Assembly: GCF_000334455.1 (NCBI RefSeq)
Contig: NZ_BANX01000020.1
Location: forward strand, 181,972-245,971
DNA from: Gordonia soli NBRC 108243
GTDB lineage: Bacteria; Actinomycetota; Actinomycetes; Mycobacteriales; Mycobacteriaceae
Direction: 5' to 3'
Length of the DNA stretch: 64,000 nucleotides
Under the pieces are notes generated by a model. It was not told the DNA's origin, did no database searches, and saw only the letters and a program-made list of their open reading frames with translations. This document shows positions 43,189 through 54,731 of the stretch, in pieces. The position numbers were made by a program, and so were the translations under genes. Numbering within the stretch: position 1 is the stretch's first letter; each line of letters opens with the position of its first letter.

Positions 43189-44493
43189 GTGAGCATCCAG
43201 AACACCGCGCTGCTGACCGACCAGTACGAGTTGACGATGGTCGCCGCGGCACTGCGTCAACCGGTCGCGCACCGCCAGTGCACCTTCGAGGTGTTCGCCC
43301 GCCGGCTCCCCGACGGCCGCCGGTACGGCGTGGTCGCGGGCACCGGGCGCCTTCTCGACGAGCTGGAGCATTTCCGTTTCGGTGACGACGAACTCGCCGT
43401 GGTGAGCCGATTCCTGGACCCCGACACCGTGGACTGGTTGCGCGAGTACCGCTTCGGCGGGGAGATCGACGGTTACCGGGAGGGCGAGCTGTACTTCCCC
43501 GGCTCACCCATCCTGACCGTGCGCGCCGGCTTCGCCGAAGGGGTCCTGCTGGAGACGCTCGTCCTGTCGATCCTCAACCACGACAGCGCGATCGCGTCGG
43601 CGGCGGCCCGCATGGTGAGCGCCGCCGGCGTCCGACCGATCATCGAGATGGGGTCACGACGCACGCATGAGCGGGCAGCGGTGGCCAGCGCGCGTGCCGC
43701 CTACCTCGCCGGGGTGGCGGCCACGTCCAACCTCGAGGCCGCCCGCACCTACGGCGTTCCCAGCGCGGGTACCGCCGCACACGCGTTCACCCTGGGGTTC
43801 ACCGGACCCGACGGTCCCGACGAGAAGGCGGCCTTCGCAGCGCAGATCGAGGCACTCGGCGTCGGGACCACCTTGCTGGTGGACACCTACGACATCACCC
43901 AGGGCGTCGCCAACGCCATCGAGGTGGCCGGCCCCGAACTCGGCGCGGTCCGTATCGACTCCGGCGACCTGGGCGTGCTGGCGCGCAAGGTGCGTGAGCA
44001 GCTGGACGACCTGGGCGCGCCGGACACCAAGATCGTCGTCTCCGGCGACCTGGACGAGTACGCGATCGCGTCGCTGCGTGCCGAACCGGTGGACACCTAT
44101 GGCGTCGGAACATCACTGGTCACCGGCAGCGGCGCGCCGACGGCCGGGATGGTCTACAAACTCGTCGAGGTCGACGGCGTACCCGTCGCCAAGCGTGCCA
44201 GCCACAAGGAGTCCCGCGGCGGCGCGAAGTCCGCCGCACGGGCGGCCCGCGCGACCGGGACCATCGTCGAGGAGATCGTCTACCGCGCCGCGGAGCCGGT
44301 GCCGACCGTCGACGGGCTCCGAGTCCGACCGCTGCAGATCCCACTGGTGCGCGACGGCACCCCGGTCGCCGACCTCCCGACCCTCGAGGACGGTCGCCGA
44401 CACCTGGCCGACGCGTTGGTCAGCCTGCCGTGGGAAGGTCTCGGCCTGTCGCACGGCGATCCGGCCGTTCCCACCCGCTACCAACTCTCCTGA
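43189..44493 (+). CDS. pncB: Nicotinate phosphoribosyltransferase
   Basis: Converts nicotinate, PRPP and ATP to nicotinate mononucleotide in NAD salvage. The 434-residue protein has [10 protein letters not shown] at the start, the catalytic His160 in [19 protein letters not shown] and [12 protein letters not shown] at 43189 has no Shine-Dalgarno and is likely leaderless. pncA follows 22 bases later and makes its substrate from nicotinamide. It corresponds to Rv1330c (pncB1), divergent from clpS as there. Confidence 0.95.
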   Translation: MSIQNTALLTDQYELTMVAAALRQPVAHRQCTFEVFARRLPDGRRYGVVAGTGRLLDELEHFRFGDDELAVVSRFLDPDTVDWLREYRFGGEIDGYREGELYFPGSPILTVRAGFAEGVLLETLVLSILNHDSAIASAAARMVSAAGVRPIIEMGSRRTHERAAVASARAAYLAGVAATSNLEAARTYGVPSAGTAAHAFTLGFTGPDGPDEKAAFAAQIEALGVGTTLLVDTYDITQGVANAIEVAGPELGAVRIDSGDLGVLARKVREQLDDLGAPDTKIVVSGDLDEYAIASLRAEPVDTYGVGTSLVTGSGAPTAGMVYKLVEVDGVPVAKRASHKESRGGAKSAARAARATGTIVEEIVYRAAEPVPTVDGLRVRPLQIPLVRDGTPVADLPTLEDGRRHLADALVSLPWEGLGLSHGDPAVPTRYQLS

Positions 44494-44515
44494 CCGACCC
44501 GACGAAGGAACCGCG

Positions 44516-45130
44516 ATGAGCAGCCCATCCGGCACCGACCGCTCCCCTTCCGCGCACGACGCACTGATCGTCGTCGACGTCCAGAACGACTTCTGTGAGG
44601 GTGGCGCCCTCGGTGTGAACGGTGGCGCGGCGATCGCCGGCGCGATCTCCCGGCTCATCGGCGAGTACCAGACCGTCGTCGCCACCCGAGATCACCACAT
44701 CGACCCCGGCGATCACTTCTCCACCGATCCGGACTTCGTCGACTCCTGGCCGCCGCATTGCCGAGTCGGCACCGATGGCATCGCCTTCCACCCCGGCCTG
44801 GACACATCCGCGGTGCAGGAGGTCTTCTCCAAGGGCCACTACAGCGCCGCGTATTCCGGTTTCGAGGGCACCAGCGACGACGGCACCACGCTGACGGCCT
44901 GGCTGACCGACCGCGGCATCACCTCCGTCGACATCGTCGGCATCGCCACCGATCACTGTGTGCGCGCCACCGCACTCGATGCCGCAGCCGCCGGTTTCAC
45001 GGTCCGGGTACTGCTCAACTTCACCGCCGCCGTCGGCGCCGAGACATCGGCGGCCGCGCTGTCGGCGCTGCGCGATGCCGGCGTCGAACTGGTCGGCGAC
45101 CTGCTCTACGCCGGAGCGGCACAGACCTGA
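44516..45130 (+). CDS. pncA: Nicotinamidase (PncA)
   Basis: Hydrolyses nicotinamide to nicotinate; in mycobacteria it also activates pyrazinamide. The 204-residue isochorismatase-fold protein has the triad Asp21 (VDVQNDF), Lys106 (SKGHYS) and Cys148 (TDHCVRAT), and the metal ligands RDHHIDPGDHF. ATG at 44516 has GAAGGAA upstream. Its neighbour pncB is the next enzyme in the path, whereas M. tuberculosis keeps pncA elsewhere. Its stop overlaps the dinG start (TGATG). Confidence 0.95.
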   Translation: MSSPSGTDRSPSAHDALIVVDVQNDFCEGGALGVNGGAAIAGAISRLIGEYQTVVATRDHHIDPGDHFSTDPDFVDSWPPHCRVGTDGIAFHPGLDTSAVQEVFSKGHYSAAYSGFEGTSDDGTTLTAWLTDRGITSVDIVGIATDHCVRATALDAAAAGFTVRVLLNFTAAVGAETSAAALSALRDAGVELVGDLLYAGAAQT

Positions 45131-47301
45131 TGCCGACCTCCGAGAAGACACGGATCCCGGCGGCGGATCGCGCCGATCCGGAGACCGCGGCGGCGGTGAC
45201 CGCACTGCTCGACGCGGCCGTCGCGTCACTCGGCGGCAAGCGCCGTGACGGTCAGGTGCGGATGGCGACCGCGGTCGCCAACGCCATCGACACCGGTGAG
45301 CATCTCGCCGTGCAGGCGGGAACGGGCACGGGCAAGTCGCTCGCGTACCTCGTGCCGTCGATCCGGCACGCCGTGGAGTCGGGCAAGACCGTCGTCGTCT
45401 CGACCGCGACCATCGCGCTGCAGCGGCAGCTCATCGAGCGCGACCTACCACGCTTCGCCGCCGCGCTCGCCCCGGGACTCGGCCGGGAGCCGACCTTCGC
45501 GATCCTCAAGGGGCGCGGGAACTATCTGTGCCTGAACAAGATCCACTCCGGTGTCGCCGACGAGCCGTCCACGGAGCTGTTCGACGCCTTCGAGCTCTCC
45601 CGGACCGGCCGCGAGGTGACCCGCCTGCGCGAGTGGTCCAGCGACACCGAGACCGGCGACCGGGACGATCTCACCCCCGGTGTCGGCGACCGCGCCTGGC
45701 GACAGGTCAGTGTCTCGGCCCGCGAATGCCTCGGGGCGGCCAACTGCTCCTACGCCGAGGACTGTTTCGCCGAGCGGGCTCGACGGTCGGCGGGACATGT
45801 CGACGTGGTCGTCACCAACCACGCGCTGCTCGCGATCGACGCGATGAGCCCGGCGACGATCCTCCCCGAGCACGACGTGGTGGTCATCGACGAGGCCCAC
45901 GAGCTCGTCGACCGGATCACCGCCGTGTCCACCGCCGAGGTGTCCGCGGCAGCGGTGACCATGCTCGCCCGACGCTGCGGCAAGCTCATCGACGAGGAGA
46001 CGGTCGACAACGTGGTCGGAGCGGGCGAACAGCTGGGCGAACTCCTCGCCGATCTGCCCGCGCGCCAGTGGACATCACTGCCGTCCGGATCGGCGCTCGT
46101 GCTGGCCGCGTTGCGCGACCGACTCTGGGCGGCGCACAGCGCGATCGGACCGGTGCGCAACCCGGGTTCGGGCGACGACAGCGCTGCCATCGCGGCGCGG
46201 TCGGCCGCCCTCACCGGCGTCGAGGAGATGCACGACACGGTCGTCCGCCTGCTCGGTGCGTTCGACGATCCCGACGAGTCGCGACGCCGGGACGTGGTGT
46301 GGGTCGCCGAGGAACGCGCCGGCCAGGACACCCGGATGGTGTTGCGTATCGCCCCCTTGTCGGTCGGCGGACTCTTGCGCAGCACGCTGTTCGCCCAGGC
46401 GACGGTCATCCTCACCTCTGCGACACTCACCGTCGGCGGGTCCTTCGACGCCCTCGCACGCACCTGGGGTCTGCCTGCCGGCGGGGGTGTCGAACCGGGA
46501 CCGGCGACCGACTCGTCCGGATCGGCCGCCCCGACCGCGGCCACCCCCAGCACCGACGGCCCCGTCACCGACGTGCGCCACGTGACCGCGAACGGCGCGG
46601 CGGTGCCGTCGGATTCGTCGCCGCCCCGCTGGTCGGGCGTCGACGCCGGTTCCCCCTTCGACTACCCCCGGTCCGCGATCCTCTATGTGGCGCGCCATCT
46701 CCCCCGTCCCGGTCGTGACGCGATCGCCGAAGAAACGCTGACCGAACTCGCCGGGTTGATCGCCGCCGCCGACGGCCGGACCCTCGGTCTGTTCTCCTCG
46801 ATGCGCGCAGCACGAGAGGCAGCGGACGCGATCCGCGAACGCACCGACCACCCGGTCCTCTGCCAGGGCGAGGACTCGACCTCCGCGTTGGTCAAGAAGT
46901 TCGCCGATGATCCGCACACCTGTCTGTTCGGCACCCTGTCGCTCTGGCAGGGCGTCGACGTGCCCGGTCCGTCGCTGAGCCTGGTCACCATCGACCGCAT
47001 CCCCTTCCCGCGGCCCGACGACCCGCTGCTCACCGCTCGTCAACGCGCGGTGACCGCGCGCGGCGGCAACGGGTTCCTGACGGTCGCCGCCAATCACGCG
47101 GCACTGCTGCTCGCACAGGGCGCCGGACGTCTGTTGCGGTCGGTCGACGACCGTGGCGTGGTCGCGGTGCTCGACTCACGCCTGGCCACCGCGGGCTACG
47201 GCGGATACCTGGTGGCGTCCCTGCCGCCGTTCTGGCGCACCACCGATGGCGACCTGGTGCGTTCAGCGTTGGGCAGACTCGCCGCCATCCCCTACGGTTG
47301 A
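45130..47301 (+). CDS. dinG: DinG-family ATP-dependent DNA helicase with Fe-S cluster
   Basis: The 723-residue XPD/DinG-like 5'-3' helicase has Walker A AGTGTGKSLAY, four candidate [4Fe-4S] cysteines (NYLC, ECLGAANC, EDC), the DEAH box VIDEAHEL, and C-terminal motifs FSSMRAAREAAD and QGAGRLLRS. It probably resolves R-loops and collisions between replication and transcription. Between WGLPAG and FDYPRSAILYV there is a low-complexity Ser/Thr/Ala/Pro-rich insert of about 60 residues. It is translationally coupled to pncA by a one-base overlap. It corresponds to Rv1329c. Confidence 0.92.
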   Translation: MPTSEKTRIPAADRADPETAAAVTALLDAAVASLGGKRRDGQVRMATAVANAIDTGEHLAVQAGTGTGKSLAYLVPSIRHAVESGKTVVVSTATIALQRQLIERDLPRFAAALAPGLGREPTFAILKGRGNYLCLNKIHSGVADEPSTELFDAFELSRTGREVTRLREWSSDTETGDRDDLTPGVGDRAWRQVSVSARECLGAANCSYAEDCFAERARRSAGHVDVVVTNHALLAIDAMSPATILPEHDVVVIDEAHELVDRITAVSTAEVSAAAVTMLARRCGKLIDEETVDNVVGAGEQLGELLADLPARQWTSLPSGSALVLAALRDRLWAAHSAIGPVRNPGSGDDSAAIAARSAALTGVEEMHDTVVRLLGAFDDPDESRRRDVVWVAEERAGQDTRMVLRIAPLSVGGLLRSTLFAQATVILTSATLTVGGSFDALARTWGLPAGGGVEPGPATDSSGSAAPTAATPSTDGPVTDVRHVTANGAAVPSDSSPPRWSGVDAGSPFDYPRSAILYVARHLPRPGRDAIAEETLTELAGLIAAADGRTLGLFSSMRAAREAADAIRERTDHPVLCQGEDSTSALVKKFADDPHTCLFGTLSLWQGVDVPGPSLSLVTIDRIPFPRPDDPLLTARQRAVTARGGNGFLTVAANHAALLLAQGAGRLLRSVDDRGVVAVLDSRLATAGYGGYLVASLPPFWRTTDGDLVRSALGRLAAIPYG

Positions 47302-47358
47302 GTCGGGTGGGCCAACCACGCGGATCGACGTCGCGGTACTGCTGAGAGGAGGTCGCGA

Positions 47359-49359
47359 GTGATCGGTCGGATGGGTATCGACGACATCCAGCCTCTCGTC
47401 GCAGCCGGACAGTTCCCTGCCAAAGCCGTTGTGGGTGAACTCATCCCGATTCAGACCACCGCATGGCGCGAGGGTCACGACGCCCTCGGGGTGACCCTCC
47501 ACGTGGAGACCCCGGACCGTCGGATCGCCGAGCACCGGATGGTCCCCGGCGACGTCGCCGACGTCTATAACGCCTCGTTCGTACCCGACGCGGTGGGGTT
47601 CTGGGTGTTCCGTATCGACGCGTGGAGCGATCCGTATTCCACGTGGCGGTCGGCGGTCGCCAAGAAACTCGATGCGGGCCAGGGTGCGGCCGATCTCGCC
47701 AACGACCTCGAGACCGGTGCGCGAATCCTGACTGATGCGCTGCAGACCGTGGCTCCGGATCGGCACGACGTCATCCGCGACGCGATCGCGTGGCTGCGCG
47801 AGAGCCGGCGCCGGGTGGAGAACCGGGTCAATCTGGCGCTGTCCGACGAGATCGCGGATCTGCTGGCCGCGGCACCGGTCCGGGAACTGGTGACCAAGAG
47901 CCGGTCGTACCGCATCTGGGCCGATCGCCGTCGCGCTCTGGTCGGGTCCTGGTACGAGTTCTTCCCGCGGTCGACCGGCGGCCGGGACGCCGACGGACGG
48001 CCGCTGCACGGCACCTTCCACACCGCCGCCGAGGACCTCCCCCGGATCGCCGACATGGGATTCGACGTCGTGTACCTCCCGCCGATCCATCCGATCGGTC
48101 AGATCAACCGCAAGGGTCCGGACAACACCCTGGTCGCAGGGCCCGACGATGTCGGTTCGCCCTGGGCGATCGGTTCGGCCGAGGGCGGCCACGACGCCAT
48201 CCACCCACGGTTGGGCACCGAGGAGGACTTCGCGCACTTCGTCTCGCGCGCACGCGAACTCGATCTCGAGGTCGCGCTGGACCTGGCCCTGCAGTGCGCG
48301 CCCGACCACCCCTGGGCGACCGAACACCCCGACTGGTTCACCGTGCAGCCCGACGGCACCATCGCCTACGCCGAGAACCCGCCCAAGAAGTACCAGGACA
48401 TCTACCCGCTCAACTTCGACGACGACCGGAACGGGATCTACCGGGCCGTGCTCAAGGTGGTCCTCCACTGGGTCTCACTCGGCGTCCGCATCTTCCGCGT
48501 CGACAACCCGCACACAAAACCGCCCAACTTCTGGGAGTGGCTGATCACCGAGGTCAAGAAGCGGGACCCGGACGTGCTCTTCCTCTCCGAATCGTTCACC
48601 CGTCCGGCCCGGCTCTACGGTCTCGCCCGCCTCGGTTTCACGCAGTCGTACACGTACTTCACATGGAAGACCACCAAGTGGGATCTCGAGGAGTTCGGCC
48701 GCGAGCTGGCCGCGCATGCCGACGAGGCACGTCCGAACCTGTTCGTGAACACCCCGGACATCCTGCACGCGAGTCTGCAGTACGGCGGCCCCGGCATGTT
48801 CGCCCTCCGTGCCGCCCTCGCCGCGACCCTCGCACCGACCTGGGGGGTCTACAGCGGGTACGAACTGTTCGAGCACGTCGCGGTCGTCGATGGCAGCGAG
48901 GAGTACCTGCATTCGGAGAAGTACGAGTTGCGGCCGCGTGACTACAAGGATGCCGCCAGTCGGGGCGAGTCCCTGGAGCCCTGGATCACGTCCCTGAACG
49001 GGATCCGGCGTCGGCACCCCGCGTTGCAGCAGCTGCGTAACCTGACCTTCCACCACATCGACAACCCGGCGCTGATCGCGTACTCCAAGCTCGACCCGGT
49101 CTCGGGTGACCGCGTCGTGGTGGTCATCAACCTCAACCCGTACGGGGCCGAGGAATCGACACTCTGGCTGGACATGCCCGCCCTGGGATTCGAATGGCAG
49201 GACCGTTTCACCGGCCGCGACGAGGTCAGCGGCGAGGAGTACCACTGGGGGCAGGCCAACTTCATCCGCCTGGAACCGTGGCGGGCGGTGGCCCACATCG
49301 TCGCGCTCCCGCCGCTGGATCACGCAGCGGCAGTGGAACTGTCGTATCGGAAACCGTAG
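47359..49359 (+). CDS. glgE: Alpha-1,4-glucan:maltose-1-phosphate maltosyltransferase (GlgE)
   Basis: Extends linear alpha-glucan from maltose-1-phosphate; GH13_3 enzyme. The 666-residue protein has the nucleophile Asp382 (FRVDNPH) and acid/base Glu411 (LSESFTRP), plus [16 protein letters not shown] and NFWEWL. GTG at 47359 has AGAGGAGG seven to eight bases upstream. glgB follows at once, so linear extension and branching are co-expressed. No glgP is present between dinG and glgE, unlike M. tuberculosis (Rv1328). Confidence 0.97.
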   Translation: MIGRMGIDDIQPLVAAGQFPAKAVVGELIPIQTTAWREGHDALGVTLHVETPDRRIAEHRMVPGDVADVYNASFVPDAVGFWVFRIDAWSDPYSTWRSAVAKKLDAGQGAADLANDLETGARILTDALQTVAPDRHDVIRDAIAWLRESRRRVENRVNLALSDEIADLLAAAPVRELVTKSRSYRIWADRRRALVGSWYEFFPRSTGGRDADGRPLHGTFHTAAEDLPRIADMGFDVVYLPPIHPIGQINRKGPDNTLVAGPDDVGSPWAIGSAEGGHDAIHPRLGTEEDFAHFVSRARELDLEVALDLALQCAPDHPWATEHPDWFTVQPDGTIAYAENPPKKYQDIYPLNFDDDRNGIYRAVLKVVLHWVSLGVRIFRVDNPHTKPPNFWEWLITEVKKRDPDVLFLSESFTRPARLYGLARLGFTQSYTYFTWKTTKWDLEEFGRELAAHADEARPNLFVNTPDILHASLQYGGPGMFALRAALAATLAPTWGVYSGYELFEHVAVVDGSEEYLHSEKYELRPRDYKDAASRGESLEPWITSLNGIRRRHPALQQLRNLTFHHIDNPALIAYSKLDPVSGDRVVVVINLNPYGAEESTLWLDMPALGFEWQDRFTGRDEVSGEEYHWGQANFIRLEPWRAVAHIVALPPLDHAAAVELSYRKP

Positions 49360-49374
49360 ATGGAGGCTTCACCC

Positions 49375-51573
<2,199 letters not shown>

Positions 51574-51630
51574 GCTGCCCGGGCGGCGGCGCGGGTGCGG
51601 CTCCCACCACCCGGGTGAGCCCCCGGGGAA

Positions 51631-52623
51631 TCAGTACAGCGCGGAGGCCAGCTTCCGGCGGGCCGCGATGACGAACGGCTCGTCGGACTCGAAGAGTTCG
51701 AAGAGCTCCAGCAACCGGGTGCGTGCACGCGTGCGGTCATCCCCCGCGGTTACCTTGACCACCGCGATGATCCGATCGAATGCGGCCTCGGGCTGCTGTC
51801 CGAGGAGGAGCACATCGGCGGCCGCGAGCTGCGCGTCGATGTCGCCGGCTGCGGCGGTGTCGACGATGGCCGGGTCGTGCGCCTGCGCCCGGAGCACGAA
51901 CTCCAGATTGCGAGCGGCCGATGCGGCCTCGACGTTGCCCGGTTCTGCCTCCGCGACCGCCTGATATGCGGCGAGCGCGCCCTCGAAGTCTCCGTCGTCG
52001 AGCTTGGCGGCGGCCGCGACCAGTCGCGGGTCCTCCGGCTCCGGCTCCGCCGGGGCGTCCGTCGGAGCACCGGTCAGGGTGTCGCCGACCTGGCCGAGGA
52101 TCTCGTCGACCCATGAGGTGATCTCGGCCTCGGAGCGGACCCCGTTGAAAGCCGCGACCGGTTGCCCGTGGGCGATGGCCACCACCATCGGGATGGATTG
52201 GACCCGGAAGGCCTGGGCGATACGGGGATTCGCATCGACGTCGATCTTGGCCAGAACCCAGGCTCCGCCGGCCCGCACCGCCAGCGACTCGAGGACCGGG
52301 GAGAGCTGCTTGCAGGGGCCGCACCATTCGGCCCACAGGTCGACCAGCACCAGCTGCTGGTCGGAACGTGCCAGCACCTCGGTCTCGAAGGTCTCCTCGG
52401 TCACGTCGATGACGGCGTCGCCGGGAGCCGGGGCGCCGGTCGGCGGCGCAGTCGCGGGCCTCCCCTCGGCGGGCGGCCCCGACGCGGCTGTCGGTTGGGC
52501 ACGCTGCGCGTCGGCGCGCTCCTTCAAGCCGGAGAGATCGACCGCTCCGGCCATGGCGACGGCCGCGGCCTGCTGACGCGCCGCGGCGGCCGCTGCCTGC
52601 TGACGATTGGTAGGACGAGTCAC
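51631..52623 (-). CDS. Thioredoxin-TPR co-chaperone (CnoX/YbbN-like)
   Basis: The 330-residue protein has an Ala/Gln-rich N terminus and a Pro-rich linker (about 1-70), a thioredoxin domain with an intact WCGPC near residue 99, and a C-terminal TPR domain (about 190-330). In E. coli CnoX passes unfolded proteins to GroEL and DnaK; the Mtb homologue is Rv1324. The CXXC suggests redox activity. GTG at 52623. It converges with glgB; the 57-bp gap is GC-rich with no strong hairpin. The MFS gene lies 12 bases upstream. Confidence 0.9.
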   Translation of the reverse strand: MTRPTNRQQAAAAAARQQAAAVAMAGAVDLSGLKERADAQRAQPTAASGPPAEGRPATAPPTGAPAPGDAVIDVTEETFETEVLARSDQQLVLVDLWAEWCGPCKQLSPVLESLAVRAGGAWVLAKIDVDANPRIAQAFRVQSIPMVVAIAHGQPVAAFNGVRSEAEITSWVDEILGQVGDTLTGAPTDAPAEPEPEDPRLVAAAAKLDDGDFEGALAAYQAVAEAEPGNVEAASAARNLEFVLRAQAHDPAIVDTAAAGDIDAQLAAADVLLLGQQPEAAFDRIIAVVKVTAGDDRTRARTRLLELFELFESDEPFVIAARRKLASALY

Positions 52624-52635
52624 CTCACCAGTGTG

Positions 52636-53949
52636 TCACGACCGGCGACGGGAGCCCGTCGAGAGGCCGCGGCCGGGACGCCTTCCGGTTCGGTCGGGGG
52701 TGTACCCGTTCTCCTCTGGCGGGCGGACCACACCGGCCGCGAACGCGGCGAAGACGAGCGCCAGGATCGCGGCGCAGAGCGCGGTCGCCAGACTGGTGAG
52801 GTTGCTGATGAACCCGACGATTGCCGGCCCGGCCAGCATCCCCAGATACCCGCAACCGACCACCAGCGAGATCGTCCGGCCGCTGGACTCGGTGGTGACG
52901 TTGCCCGCAGCCGTGAATATCTGCGGGATCAGGCCGGCGAGCCCGATGCCGAAGACGGTCCACCCGACGATCGCGAGTCCGGGGTTCGGCGAGATGACCG
53001 CCACGGTCATGCCGACGATCCCGATGAGTGCGCCGTACCGGACGACGGCCACCGGTCCCACCGCCCCGGCGATGCGGTCGGTCCCGAAGCGCGCGACCGT
53101 CATGGCCGCACTGAACGCACCGAACGCGATGGCGCCCAGCGCATCACGCGTACCGAATGTCTCCACGACGTGGAGGGCACTCCAGTCGTAGGCCGTTCCC
53201 TCGGCGAGCATCAGCGCGAAGGCGACCGCCGCCATCAGGCCGATGCGTCGCAGGTCGACGCCCCGCCACCACGGCTCGGCCGAGGAGACCGCGTCGCCAC
53301 CGTCCGGGGCATCGGCATCACTCCGGAGATCGGTCGCCGGGGCGGCCCCGGCGGGGACTGCGGAATCCGCTACCCCCACGGCCGGATATCCCTTGGGCAC
53401 GAGTCCGGCGGCCGACGCCGCGATCACGCCGAGGCCGACGACCCCGGCGACGGCGACGGTGGCGATCACCCCGACGTCGGCCCACAGTGTCGCCGCGACG
53501 ACACCGGAGCCGATCAGGCTGCCGATCGAGAAGAACCCGTGGAACGCTGCCATGATCGGCCTGCGGTACGCGCGTTCCACCTGGACCGCCTGCGCGTTCA
53601 TCGAGACGTCGAGACAGCCGTTCGCGAAACCGAAGGCGATCAGGCCCAGCGCGAGCTGGAGGGCGTTGGTGGCGAGCACCGGCGTCAGCACCGCCGCGGA
53701 GAGTGCGACGGCGGCGGCGATGGTCGACGGTCGGGAACCCCAGCGGTCGATCAGCGGACCGCAGATCTGCATGCCGACAAACGCGGACCCGCCGAGCAGC
53801 AGCAACAGGCCGCCGAGTGCGCTGTGGTCCACGCCGGTGCGGTCGGTGATCACCGGGATGTGGGCGACCCACATCGCGGCGAGGAAGCCGTTGAGGGCGA
53901 ACACCGCGGTGACCGCGGATCGCCCCCGACGGGCCGCGTGACCGGTCAT
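52636..53949 (-). CDS. MFS transporter (12 TM), unknown substrate
   Basis: The 437-residue protein has about twelve membrane helices, with a central loop (SADAPDGGDAVSSAEPWW) after helix six. The pattern resembles the YbjJ-type or fucose-permease branch of the major facilitator superfamily: MWVAHIPVITDRTG, ANGCLDVSMNAQAV and AAFHGFFSIGSLIG. Substrate is not decided. It has no place in the M. tuberculosis order between thioredoxin and fadA4, so it is an insertion, with the next two genes. Tail is Arg-rich. Confidence 0.85.
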   Translation of the reverse strand: MTGHAARRGRSAVTAVFALNGFLAAMWVAHIPVITDRTGVDHSALGGLLLLLGGSAFVGMQICGPLIDRWGSRPSTIAAAVALSAAVLTPVLATNALQLALGLIAFGFANGCLDVSMNAQAVQVERAYRRPIMAAFHGFFSIGSLIGSGVVAATLWADVGVIATVAVAGVVGLGVIAASAAGLVPKGYPAVGVADSAVPAGAAPATDLRSDADAPDGGDAVSSAEPWWRGVDLRRIGLMAAVAFALMLAEGTAYDWSALHVVETFGTRDALGAIAFGAFSAAMTVARFGTDRIAGAVGPVAVVRYGALIGIVGMTVAVISPNPGLAIVGWTVFGIGLAGLIPQIFTAAGNVTTESSGRTISLVVGCGYLGMLAGPAIVGFISNLTSLATALCAAILALVFAAFAAGVVRPPEENGYTPDRTGRRPGRGLSTGSRRRS

Positions 53950-53976
53950 CGCCGCCGCTCCTGCCCGTCGGTGTCG

Positions 53977-54282
53977 TCAGTCCAGATGACGCTCGACCCG
54001 TTCCACCTTGCCGGTCATCTCGCCGGTGTGACCGGGACGGATGTCGGCCTTGAGCACGAGGCCGACCCGCGGAGCGCGCGCCGCCACGGCGTCGGTCGCG
54101 GCTTTGACCACCGCCATGACCTCGTCCCATTCACCTTCCAGGTAGGTGAACATCGCGGTCGTCTGATGCGGCACCCCTGAGCCTCGGACCACCTCGACCG
54201 CGGCCGCCACCGCTTCGCTCATCCCCCCGTCGGCGTCGACGGCGTCACCCCCGGAGGGACTCAGGCTGAACGCGACGATCAC
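53977..54282 (-). CDS. Thiamine-binding protein, MTH1187/YkoF family
   Basis: The 101-residue ferredoxin-fold protein starts [11 protein letters not shown] and has [31 protein letters not shown] and [19 protein letters not shown], the MTH1187 pattern; family members bind thiamine-type ligands as tetramers. Start is GTG at 54282, with few alternatives. Physiological role unclear; MFS and DUF3817 neighbours give no further clue. Confidence 0.87.
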   Translation of the reverse strand: MIVAFSLSPSGGDAVDADGGMSEAVAAAVEVVRGSGVPHQTTAMFTYLEGEWDEVMAVVKAATDAVAARAPRVGLVLKADIRPGHTGEMTGKVERVERHLD

Positions 54283-54309
54283 GACAGGACACTCAGCATG
54301 GCGTGACCA

Positions 54310-54669
54310 TCAGGCTGCGAGGCCCTTGGGCTCGGGGGTCGTCGAGAGCTCGGCCAGGTGGCCGTTGCGCTGGGCCCACCACTCGAACACGACGGTGCCG
54401 AACGGGGGGATGCTCGAGACGAGAGCCAGCAGCCCGACGCCGACCTTCCACCGCAGTTGGACCCAGGTCACGATCGACACGAGCACGAAGATCACGAAGA
54501 CGATGCCGTGCACCATGCCTGGCACCGCGACGGCCTCGGTGTATCCGAGCACCCACTTGAAGAACATCGCGATAAGCAGGGCCAGCCACGTGATCGCCTC
54601 GGCGACGGCGACGAAGCGGAAGCGCTTGGCCGGGGTCGTGAGGTCGAGGAAGTTCGACATGTCCATCAT
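54310..54669 (-). CDS. DUF3817 membrane protein, second paralogue
   Basis: The 119-residue protein has three helices with the DUF3817 signs FVAVAEAITWLALLIAMFFKW, MVHGIVFVIFVLVSIVTW and SIPPFGTVVFEWW. It differs from the paralogue at 32191-32535 in its longer tail. The start could be 54669, 54666 or 54660 (three nearby ATG codons). A BlaI/MecI-type operator-like sequence lies 21-39 bases upstream. Function is unknown. Confidence 0.85.
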   Translation of the reverse strand: MMDMSNFLDLTTPAKRFRFVAVAEAITWLALLIAMFFKWVLGYTEAVAVPGMVHGIVFVIFVLVSIVTWVQLRWKVGVGLLALVSSIPPFGTVVFEWWAQRNGHLAELSTTPEPKGLAA

Positions 54670-54689
54670 TGTGCCCGATTCGTTCGATT

Positions 54690-54708
54690 CCTACTACCGT
54701 CTGTAGTA
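54690..54708. promoter_or_regulatory. Palindrome resembling a BlaI/MecI-family operator
   Basis: CTACTACCGTCTGTAGTAG has 7-bp perfect arms (CTACTAC/GTAGTAG) around five bases. The core resembles the known TACTACA...TGTAGTA operator of penicillinase repressors. It is 21 bases upstream of the DUF3817 start. Confidence 0.5.
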
Positions 54709-54731
54709 GAGGTCTCCTCCGCCCGCGTCGC

